The notes beneath the pieces were generated by a model, which saw only the letters and a program-made list of their open reading frames with translations, had not been told where the DNA came from and ran no database searches. A stretch of DNA of 6,354 nt from an uncultured Pelolinea sp. (GTDB taxonomy: Bacteria; Chloroflexota; Anaerolineae; Anaerolineales; Anaerolineaceae): the NCBI GenBank assembly GCA_937902055.1, contig CALGUJ010000013.1, forward strand, positions 1 through 6,354, given 5' to 3'. Position numbers and translations under genes: made by a program. This document shows positions 1 to 5,376 of the stretch, in pieces (within the stretch, counting starts at the first letter, position 1; each line of letters starts with the position of its first letter).

Positions 1-383
1 ACGAAGTCATAATTCGGGTTCCAGGTACAGGTGCCGACATTTTTCAAACGCCAGGTTTTGGTAAAATCCTGGCCGGGAGAAAACACCGTATTATCTTCAA
101 TGGTTTCGCTGACAAACTGGGCAGCGTTGCACGGTTTAACCGTAGGCTGCGGCGGTAAGGGCGGTTTCTGCTGCGAGACCGGGGTGTAGGTTGGGTAAGG
201 GGTCAGCGTCGGCAGTGGCGTGTAGGTTGCGGCGGCCTGCGTTTGGGCCATGGCCGCTTGAACGGTTTCAGCGACCGCTTCGGCTACATCCTCTTCGCTG
301 CGGGTGGAGACCAGCGGGAATGAACAAGCGGTAGCCACCAGCAGAGCGGCAACGATCACAGCGATATATATTTTTCGGTTCAT
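1..383 (-). CDS. Lipoprotein with NBR1-type Ig-like domain, partial (C-terminus beyond window)
   Basis: The reverse strand is open from an ATG at 381-383 to the window edge with no stop, giving 127 complete codons. The start is fixed by a perfect AGGAGG 7 nt upstream. Residues 1-20 are a lipoprotein leader (MNRK, hydrophobic core, then ATAC with lipid-anchor Cys20). Residues about 29-52 are acidic and Ala/Gln-rich, and about 53-84 form a Thr/Pro/Tyr linker. From about residue 85 the pattern F-V-S-x-T-I-x-D-N-T-V-F-x-P-G-Q-x-F-x-K-T-W-R-L-K-N-x-G-T-C-T-W matches the beginning of the NBR1 central Ig-like domain (N_BRCA1_IG), often seen in surface proteins of Chloroflexota. The protein is probably anchored to the outer face of the membrane, with the Ig-like domain serving binding or structure. 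The partner is unknown. Only the first half of that domain is visible and more domains may follow. Family assignment is from memory of the motif, with good confidence. Confidence 0.85.
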   Translation of the reverse strand, partial: MNRKIYIAVIVAALLVATACSFPLVSTRSEEDVAEAVAETVQAAMAQTQAAATYTPLPTLTPYPTYTPVSQQKPPLPPQPTVKPCNAAQFVSETIEDNTVFSPGQDFTKTWRLKNVGTCTWNPNYDF

Positions 384-390
384 GCAAGTA

Positions 391-396
391 CCTCCT
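391..396 (-). promoter_or_regulatory. Ribosome binding site AGGAGG deciding the lipoprotein start
   Basis: The reverse strand reads AGGAGG, then the 7-nt spacer TACTTGC, then ATG. This full-consensus Shine-Dalgarno at ideal spacing supports a real gene at 1-383 even though its stop codon lies outside the window. It is the strongest ribosome site in the window. Confidence 0.85.
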
Positions 397-446
397 AGTT
401 GACTAACCAGCCATATTGTAATACGCCGGCAGGGTTAATAATAGAT

Positions 447-475
447 ATCATAAGCATAACGAAAAATTCAGTAAA
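447..475 (-). promoter_or_regulatory. Sigma70-like promoter for the NBR1-Ig lipoprotein
   Basis: On the reverse strand a -35 box TTTACT (470-475) is followed after exactly 17 nt by a -10 box TATGAT (447-452). These match 4 of 6 and 5 of 6 consensus positions. Transcription would begin near 440, leaving an untranslated leader of about 57 nt before the ATG at 383. The stretch is AT-rich compared with the surrounding coding DNA. I see no hairpin terminator between the aminotransferase stop (520) and this site, so read-through from upstream is also possible. Confidence 0.45.
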
Positions 476-519
476 AAGTTCCGCGTTGGGCTGATGAATT
501 TTCAGGCTGCCGCATTCGA

Positions 520-1932
520 TTAGCTTGCCGGGATCAGCGACAAGACGTATTCCCAGGCGTTTAGAGTTTTTTGCATGGAGGCTTCGCCGTGCTGCAGGCA
601 GCAGTAAAAACGGTCGCCCAGCGGCAGGATGCCCCGGGTCATCAGCGCCAATGCGTAGGTTTGCAGAACCGTGTAGCGTTCGACCACTTCAGAAAAGCGG
701 GCAGCCGGATTTTCCACGACCGAGATGCCATTGTAACAGGAAGTCTCGACGTGAATAATGGATTGGATGTTGTAGGCGAAGAAAGGCAAATCTTTGCGGG
801 TTGCGAAGAGATCGTTCAAGGCTTGCGTCAGGCGGGCGGCGTAAGCGGCCGCTTTCTCGATAGCCTGGTATTCCTGGAGGAATTTTAAGGCGTAATACCC
901 GGCCGTGACCATCACCGCGTTGGCGGACATGGTGCCGGCCACGAAGGCTTTATGCCCATCCACGCTGCTGGGGTGGCAGAAGCGCATGATCTCCCGGGGG
1001 CCGCCGACCGCGCCGGCGCCGGCGTAGCCGTGGCTGATGATCTTACCGAAGACGGTCAGGTCGGGTCTGACCCCGTAATACGCTTCCCCGCAGCCCAAAG
1101 CCAGGCGGAAGCCGGTGACCACTTCATCGAAGATGAGCAATGAACCATTTTGATCGCACAGGTCGCGCAAGGCCTTGTTCCAATCCGGATGAGCCAGAAA
1201 AGTACCGGCATGGCCTCCGCTGGGTTCCACCAATACCGCAGCGATATCGTCCTTGTTCTGCTCGAAAGCGCGCGCCAAGCCAGCAAAATCATTCTGGAAA
1301 ACCTCAATGGTATGTTGGTAACATTCCTTTGGAATACCTTCGGCATCCAGCGGGCCGGTGCCCGGGAAATTGATCGAGAGCGAGAGTTGATCGGACCAGC
1401 CGTGATAATTCCCGGCGATCTTGATAATTTTCTTTTTACGGGTATAAACACGCGCCAGGCGGATGGCCAGCGTATCCGCTTCGGTGCCGGAAGCCACAAA
1501 TCGCACCATCTCGACACTGGGGACGAGCTTGATGATCTCCTCGGCAAAACGCCGCTCATTCTCATGCGTCAACCCCACCGCCGGGCCCTGCTCTGAAATG
1601 AGCCTGACCACTTCGGCATCCAAAGGTTCGAAATGATGCCCCAGGATGATCGGCCCGCCGTCCAATAAATAGTCGACGTATTCGTTGCCGTCGATATCGT
1701 AGATCTTGTCCCCCTGGGCTTTGCTGTAGGTCAGCGCGAAAGGTTCGGAAGAACCCAGGTTGTGCTGCAGCCCTCCCGGGGTGGCGTTTTTCATCCTGCT
1801 GAATTCATCACGCGATTTCGAACCGCGCTGGTGAAAAAGCCGGATGACATCCTGCAATGCATCCGCCGGAAGCGGACGGATGGGGGAATTTACAATTACC
1901 TTCTTGCGATCAATAATTTCCTGATAATCCAT
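520..1932 (-). CDS. Class III PLP aminotransferase, glutamate-1-semialdehyde aminomutase-like
   Basis: This 470-residue cytoplasmic enzyme has the fold-type I class III aminotransferase pattern. An N-terminal substrate/cofactor segment has D-G-N-E-Y-V-D-Y at 81-88, the phosphate-binding S-G-T-E-A is at 148-152, and N-Y-H-G-W is at 175-179. The cofactor-ring Asp269 lies in F-D-E-V-V-T-G-F-R, the Schiff-base Lys297 in F-G-K-I-I, and A-G-T-M-S-A-N at 332-338. It resembles glutamate-1-semialdehyde 2,1-aminomutase (HemL) most. However, it is longer than the usual HemL of about 430 residues, with roughly 45 extra N-terminal residues, and the glycine-rich stretch normally after the lysine is S-H-G-Y here. 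A dedicated heme role is therefore doubtful, and amination of another aldehyde or keto acid is more likely. The start is supported by GGGAGA (1939-1944) 6 nt upstream. It lies downstream of the class II aldolase in the same direction. Family is sure; substrate is not known. Confidence 0.9.
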   Translation of the reverse strand: MDYQEIIDRKKVIVNSPIRPLPADALQDVIRLFHQRGSKSRDEFSRMKNATPGGLQHNLGSSEPFALTYSKAQGDKIYDIDGNEYVDYLLDGGPIILGHHFEPLDAEVVRLISEQGPAVGLTHENERRFAEEIIKLVPSVEMVRFVASGTEADTLAIRLARVYTRKKKIIKIAGNYHGWSDQLSLSINFPGTGPLDAEGIPKECYQHTIEVFQNDFAGLARAFEQNKDDIAAVLVEPSGGHAGTFLAHPDWNKALRDLCDQNGSLLIFDEVVTGFRLALGCGEAYYGVRPDLTVFGKIISHGYAGAGAVGGPREIMRFCHPSSVDGHKAFVAGTMSANAVMVTAGYYALKFLQEYQAIEKAAAYAARLTQALNDLFATRKDLPFFAYNIQSIIHVETSCYNGISVVENPAARFSEVVERYTVLQTYALALMTRGILPLGDRFYCCLQHGEASMQKTLNAWEYVLSLIPAS

Positions 1933-1984
1933 TTTTTATCTCCCAACTGATTTTATCGTTATTTCGATGAGGATTTTCATCTCC

Positions 1985-2017
1985 ACAATGAATGATCATT
2001 TTCTACAATGCTAGAAA
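1985..2017. promoter_or_regulatory. Possible operator: palindromes and direct repeats upstream of the aminotransferase
   Basis: Within the 197-bp gap between aldolase and aminotransferase there is a perfect 10-bp palindrome AATGATCATT (1991-2000). Partly overlapping it is an inverted repeat TTTCTA-6 nt-TAGAAA (2000-2017). The hexamer ACAATG occurs at 1985-1990 and again at 2005-2010, 20 bp apart, so the two copies face the same side of the helix and bracket the palindrome. This resembles a transcription-factor site, but the DNA is AT-rich and short palindromes arise easily by chance. It lies about 50-85 bp before the aminotransferase ATG. No convincing promoter hexamers could be assigned on the reverse strand. 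Confidence 0.3.
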
Positions 2018-2129
2018 GAATAAATGACATTGGGAGTTTGTGTACCATGACATAAGAAAGTTGAAGACAAAAAGTCCTCCATTATTTATTTTGGGGATTT
2101 TTCCCGAAGAAAATCATGCTCGTTTAACT

Positions 2130-2792
2130 TTATACGAGGTGCGATTTTATCAATTCTTGAATCAGGGCAACCTTTTCATCGGGCAATACACGCGGATTGA
2201 CGCCCATCATCTTGCACAGCACTATTTCCTTGCAGACGGATTCGATCATATCGGTGAAGCCGGCGGCATTCGGCAGGTTGGGACCGCAGACGAACAGGCC
2301 GTGATTGCGGATGAGCACGTAATTTTGTTGACCGGCCAGGGCGCGGGCGATGATCTCACCGGATTCGGCGGAACCGGTGACGGTCCATTCGACGATGGGC
2401 AGGCTGCCGACGATGACTGCGTCGGAGGTGATGGGCAGGAACGGCAAACCGGAGACGCCGAAGGCGGTGGCATAGACCGGGTGGGTGTGCACGACGGCAT
2501 TCACATCCGGGCGGGCGCGCAGGATGGCCAGATGGATTGGCGTTTCGGAGGTGGGCTTGTAAGGGCTGTCCTCGAGCATTTTTCCCTGCAAGTCGATACA
2601 CAGAATTTGATCGGGGGTCAGAAATTTCTTGTACACACCGCTGGGCGTAACCAGTGCTTTGTTGGGATTGTCCGGGCAGCGCACGGAGATGTTGCCACCG
2701 AAGGGCGTGATCAGCCCGCGGGCGTAGAGGTCATCCTTGATTTCCAGGAATTCTTTTTTGATATCGATATAGGGGTCCATAAACGCTCTCAT
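2130..2792 (-). CDS. Class II (zinc-dependent) aldolase, FucA/AraD family
   Basis: The protein has 220 residues, a normal length for the class II aldolase/adducin family. Members cleave sugar phosphates such as L-fuculose-1-phosphate to dihydroxyacetone phosphate plus an aldehyde, or epimerise ribulose-5-phosphate. Signature elements are G-G-N-I-S (32-36) and T-P-S-G (49-52) for phosphate binding, Glu83 in T-S-E-T-P-I-H as the catalytic acid/base, and zinc ligands His102 and His104 in V-H-T-H-P-V and His164 in R-N-H-G. The Glu-to-His spacing of 19 and His-to-His spacing of 60 nearly equal those of E. coli FucA (E73, H92, H94, H155). The first ATG (2790-2792) has no ribosome site. A second ATG at 2778-2780 (residue 5) has GAGAG 5 nt upstream and may be the true start. 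The gene is followed by the aminotransferase on the same strand, and a divergent lipoprotein starts 96 bp upstream. Exact sugar substrate is unresolved. Confidence 0.9.
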   Translation of the reverse strand: MRAFMDPYIDIKKEFLEIKDDLYARGLITPFGGNISVRCPDNPNKALVTPSGVYKKFLTPDQILCIDLQGKMLEDSPYKPTSETPIHLAILRARPDVNAVVHTHPVYATAFGVSGLPFLPITSDAVIVGSLPIVEWTVTGSAESGEIIARALAGQQNYVLIRNHGLFVCGPNLPNAAGFTDMIESVCKEIVLCKMMGVNPRVLPDEKVALIQELIKSHLV

Positions 2793-2815
2793 TTCAAATC
2801 AGGAATATTCGTGCA

Positions 2816-2845
2816 TTGATTCTAACCTGTTTAAAAAAATACAAC
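2816..2845 (+). promoter_or_regulatory. Candidate promoter for the SGNH-like lipoprotein
   Basis: The 96-bp divergent gap (2793-2888) must hold the start signals for both flanking genes. On the plus strand TTGATT (2816-2821) is followed after 18 nt by TACAAC (2840-2845), each 4 of 6 to sigma70 consensus. Transcription would start near 2852. On the reverse strand TAGAAT is visible as a possible -10 box for the aldolase, but no -35 box at proper spacing accompanies it. Assignment is weak. Confidence 0.25.
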
Positions 2846-2888
2846 CAGACAGATCATCGAAGGCAAGCTGACTGGTAAAATTACATTT

Positions 2889-3809
2889 ATGAAAACTTGT
2901 CGGCCAATCAATTTTCTGATCATCCTATTGCTTTCCGCCTGCACGGCGCAGCCCGCATTGGACTTTGCCACACCGGTAGGCGAGAGCGACCAAAGCGAAC
3001 CATATTTACGGGCGACCCAGACCGCGGCAGCGGCGGGGGCAGCCGCAACCGGGACGGTGGAAGCGACGCCCACCGAGGAGGAGCGGCTGGCGCCGGAGGA
3101 CTGGATGGAATGGCCGGTGGTGCCTGAGGTGACGGAAACCGCGCGGGAAATCTACCGCAAGGGAATTGCCATGGGCAACAATCCGAAGGCGTTTTCCAAG
3201 GTGGGCGATTGCCAGAACGTCCGAGAGGCGTTTTTGGGTTTCTTCGACCATCCGGGAAAATATAAGGATATGAAGGGCATCGGGGCGATGCAGGACACAA
3301 TCAACAATTTTGCGGGATATTTCGACCGGGACGGGGAAGCCACCAAGTACGGTTTCAATGCGGCAGCGGTGCTTTCGCCGCTATGGGCCGACCCGGAGGT
3401 GTGCCTGCCGGACGAGACTCCACTGGAATGCGAGCTGCGTATCACGCGGCCTAGCTTTGTGCTGATCAGCCTGGAATTCTGGTTTGAGGGGCGCACGCCG
3501 GACACTTACGAACGTTACATGCGCCAAATTATTGAGTACACGATGGCGCAGGGGGCGGTGCCGATCTTGGCAACCAAGGCTGACAATATCGAGAAGGACC
3601 ATTCCCTGAACCTGACGACTGCCAGATTGGCCTATGAATACGACCTGCCATTGTGGAACTGGTGGGCGGCGGCGCAGCCATTGGGCGACCACGGCATCGA
3701 TCCTTACCGCGATGGGTTCCACATCAGCGTGGCAGCCTGGAACGTGCGCAGCAAGACTTTTTTGCAGACGCTGGATCACCTGTGGAAGGGGTTGAAGGAT
3801 ATTCAGTAG
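2889..3809 (+). CDS. SGNH/GDSL hydrolase-like lipoprotein with altered active site
   Basis: This 306-residue protein has a lipoprotein leader ending in the lipobox L-L-S-A-C (Cys18), which supports the ATG chosen even though no clear Shine-Dalgarno precedes it. Residues about 38-68 are an Ala/Thr/Glu-rich spacer. The remainder follows SGNH-hydrolase order. Block I is F-S-K-V-G-D-C (102-108). A hydrophobic strand at 189-196 is followed by T-Y-E-R-Y-M-R-Q-I-I (206-215), and then the strand A-V-P-I-L-A-T-K (223-230). A late D-G-F-H (275-278) fits the catalytic Asp/His block. Two key residues differ. The nucleophile Ser of GDS is Cys108, and the usual G-x-N-D of block III is replaced by L-E-F-W (195-198). 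It may be a divergent thiol enzyme or a non-catalytic carbohydrate/ester-binding relative. It is monocistronic, with a strong terminator 40 nt after its stop. The fold call is an inference from motif order. Confidence 0.65.
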   Translation: MKTCRPINFLIILLLSACTAQPALDFATPVGESDQSEPYLRATQTAAAAGAAATGTVEATPTEEERLAPEDWMEWPVVPEVTETAREIYRKGIAMGNNPKAFSKVGDCQNVREAFLGFFDHPGKYKDMKGIGAMQDTINNFAGYFDRDGEATKYGFNAAAVLSPLWADPEVCLPDETPLECELRITRPSFVLISLEFWFEGRTPDTYERYMRQIIEYTMAQGAVPILATKADNIEKDHSLNLTTARLAYEYDLPLWNWWAAAQPLGDHGIDPYRDGFHISVAAWNVRSKTFLQTLDHLWKGLKDIQ

Positions 3810-3814
3810 ATTTT

Positions 3815-3844
3815 GAACACAGATGAACACAGATACACACAGAT
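3815..3844 (+). repeat. Three tandem 10-bp units of GAACACAGAT type
   Basis: Two identical units GAACACAGAT (3815-3824, 3825-3834) are followed by one variant ACACACAGAT (3835-3844). They begin 5 bp after the lipoprotein stop and directly precede the terminator hairpin. The 10-bp period is close to one helical turn. Similar ACACAGA-rich intergenic repeats are known from several environmental bacterial genomes. No function is assigned here. Confidence 0.75.
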
Positions 3845-3848
3845 AGAT

Positions 3849-3874
3849 GGCGGGGTTCCAATCCCGCCTTTTTT
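3849..3874 (+). terminator. Rho-independent terminator of the SGNH-like lipoprotein gene
   Basis: The stem GGCGGGG / TCCCGCC (six G-C pairs plus a closing G-T wobble) encloses the loop TTCCAA and is followed at once by six T residues (3869-3874). It lies 40 nt after the stop codon at 3807-3809. This is a textbook intrinsic terminator on the plus strand. There is no A-run on the other side, so it would not work well in reverse. Confidence 0.9.
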
Positions 3875-3930
3875 ACCACAGATGAACACTGAGAGACACA
3901 GAAAATCCTAAAAATTAAATACCCACAGAT
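3874..3930 (+). repeat. Degenerate second cluster of ACACAGAT-type 10-bp units
   Basis: Right after the terminator T-run the same motif resumes with 10-bp spacing: TACCACAGAT (3874-3883), GAACACTGAG (3884-3893) and AGACACAGAA (3894-3903). A further isolated copy, ACCCACAGAT, is at 3921-3930. The units are more diverged than the first cluster. The hairpin is thus flanked on both sides by the same repeat family. Confidence 0.6.
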
Positions 3931-3962
3931 GTGGAGCCGGATTCCATTCCCACTAAAAGGGT

Positions 3963-3988
3963 AAAAACGGCGCATTTAGAAATGCGCC
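3963..3988 (-). terminator. Rho-independent terminator of the acnA / LamG-lipoprotein operon
   Basis: Read on the reverse strand, a perfect 9-bp inverted repeat GGCGCATTT-CT-AAATGCGCC (3969-3988) is followed by G and then five T residues (3967-3963). It lies 55 nt past the stop codon at 4044-4046 of the reverse-strand lipoprotein gene and faces the plus-strand terminator, as expected between convergent genes. The two-base centre means the innermost A-T pairs probably open to form the loop. Short palindromes of this GGCGCATTT type also occur as dispersed intergenic elements in some environmental genomes, so it may be a repeat used as a terminator. Confidence 0.75.
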
Positions 3989-4043
3989 CTACGTGAGGGG
4001 GGCTCGCGAAAACAAAATTAGGGAATTGCGCTTCAAGAAAGAA

Positions 4044-5369
4044 TTATTCGATTTCCCGGATGGTTAGGTCGCTGAAGACGATAGCGTCCGGGTGGGGATC
4101 GCCACCGGCTTTGGTGTAGATGCCGGCGCGGCCGAAATTGAGATTGTAGCGCGTATCGGTCAGGGCTTCCACCTGCTGGTCGTTGATGTAGAAATCGATG
4201 TTATTTCCTTTGCATACCAGGCGCAGCCGATTCTCGGCCAGGCCGGACTGGATGGCGGCTGATTTACGCTCCGCCAGCAAAGTGAAGGGCTTTTGGGGCG
4301 TGTCGCGGTAAATAGTGTAGGTGCCGTCCACGCCGATCACGGCCATGTACATGCCATCCTTGCTGGAACGGCAGATCAGGCCGGCGTATTGGGTGCCGCG
4401 TTTTTCAGGATCGATCTGCATTTTTACGGTTACGCTGACATCGGTGTTTTGCAGGGCGGGGCCGGCCTTGGCGCCGTAATACCCGTAGGAGATAACGGGA
4501 GAAAAATGAAATCCGTCGGATTGATAGGCATTGAAAGCGCCACTCATACCAATTTGCGAAAAAGTACCGGATTCGGCAGTTAAATCGTCCAACAGGATGT
4601 ACGGTTCAAAGGCAGGCATGGCTTCACGCCGATCGCTGATGGTCAGGGCGGAAAACGCCACTTGGCCGAACAACTCATCCCAGGATGAAGCGGTGAAGAT
4701 GCCGATCTCACTCACTTTCCCACTGACGGCGTTCTCCGACCGCCCGGCCAGATTGTCATTGACGTAGATATCGCAAGATTCGCCGGAACAAGCCAGGCGC
4801 CAGTGGTTGACCTGGCCGGCGGATTTTATGAAGGGCGAATAAGACGGCCGAAGCTGGTCAATCCGCTCGGGTTGGGCGCTTACGCTCCAGGTCTCGAAGT
4901 TTAAGTATTCACCCTGCACACGCAGAGCTTTGTAAATACCGTCTTCATCCAGGAAATAAAACCCATAGGCATTTTGGTCGGCTTTTACTTTTTCGGCTGC
5001 CTGAGAGGTGGTGTCGATCTGCAGGTCGAATTGAGCGGCATTCGTATCGACGCTGCGTGTCAACAACCCATCGATCTTGAGGCGGTCAGCGGCCTGGGTG
5101 ACGCTTAGGACATCCTGGTCGCAGGTGGCATCAAAAGAGCTGCCTTCCACCTCAGGTACGCAAAAGCCGCTGCCTTGAACGAACACATCCGCAGGCACCA
5201 GCCCGGGCAGGGACGTGGGCGTGAGCAGCACCGCGGGCGTGGCAGTGGAGAGATCTGCCAGGCCGGGGGTTGCCGCGCGGGTTGGTTGGGCCTGGGTGGG
5301 GGCGCAAGCGGTCAACCCACCCAGAAATGCAAAGGTTAAGAGGAGTGAAAATCCGAATCGATGGCTCAT
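4044..5369 (-). CDS. Lipoprotein with two tandem concanavalin A/LamG-like domains
   Basis: This 441-residue protein has a leader ending in the lipobox L-T-A-C (Cys22), then a Thr/Pro/Ala linker (about 23-60). Two related all-beta units follow, at about 64-246 and 262-440. Both carry the same late signature: R-L-x-C-x-G-x-x-x-D-x-Y-x-N-D (191-205 and 383-397), then G-x-x-G-I-x-T, and end in V-x-F-S-x-L-T-I (237-244 and 430-437). This pattern of a computed-area strand followed by Y-x-N-D is typical of LamG/DUF1080-like carbohydrate-binding jelly-roll folds. It is probably surface-anchored and ligand-binding, and no catalytic residues are recognised. The start lies 7 bp after the aconitase stop, with only AAGG one base from the ATG, so translational coupling to acnA is likely. 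A terminator follows. Ligand unknown. Confidence 0.85.
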   Translation of the reverse strand: MSHRFGFSLLLTFAFLGGLTACAPTQAQPTRAATPGLADLSTATPAVLLTPTSLPGLVPADVFVQGSGFCVPEVEGSSFDATCDQDVLSVTQAADRLKIDGLLTRSVDTNAAQFDLQIDTTSQAAEKVKADQNAYGFYFLDEDGIYKALRVQGEYLNFETWSVSAQPERIDQLRPSYSPFIKSAGQVNHWRLACSGESCDIYVNDNLAGRSENAVSGKVSEIGIFTASSWDELFGQVAFSALTISDRREAMPAFEPYILLDDLTAESGTFSQIGMSGAFNAYQSDGFHFSPVISYGYYGAKAGPALQNTDVSVTVKMQIDPEKRGTQYAGLICRSSKDGMYMAVIGVDGTYTIYRDTPQKPFTLLAERKSAAIQSGLAENRLRLVCKGNNIDFYINDQQVEALTDTRYNLNFGRAGIYTKAGGDPHPDAIVFSDLTIREIE

Positions 5370-5376
5370 GCCTTGA

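Noticed and set aside
1056..1596. Frames of 148 and 169 codons overlapping the aminotransferase on both strands
   Set aside because: They are other-frame shadows of a gene with complete PLP motifs; Arg/Ser/Pro-rich translations with no domain.
2010..2083. Short reverse-strand frame of 23 codons in the gap before the aminotransferase, as a leader peptide
   Set aside because: No ribosome site and no run of regulatory codons or attenuator hairpin downstream.
2050..2110. Possible terminator after the aldolase (GGGA-AAAA-TCCC and a longer bulged stem on the reverse strand)
   Set aside because: The stem is only 4 bp, or 10 bp with two bulges and a 12-nt loop, and no T-run follows at the proper place.
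2040..2819. Plus-strand open frame of 259 codons opposite the aldolase
   Set aside because: It lies over the well-supported aldolase, its Gly/Asp/His-rich composition is typical of an antisense shadow, and it has no recognisable motif.
3810..3935. ACACAGAT units as a CRISPR array
   Set aside because: Units are 10 bp with no spacers between them, and no cas gene is present.
3724..3975. Reverse-strand frame of 83 codons across the convergent intergenic region
   Set aside because: Its Cys/Ser/Val-rich part is simply the translation of the ACACAGAT repeats and it runs through the plus-strand terminator hairpin. No ribosome site and no homology expected.
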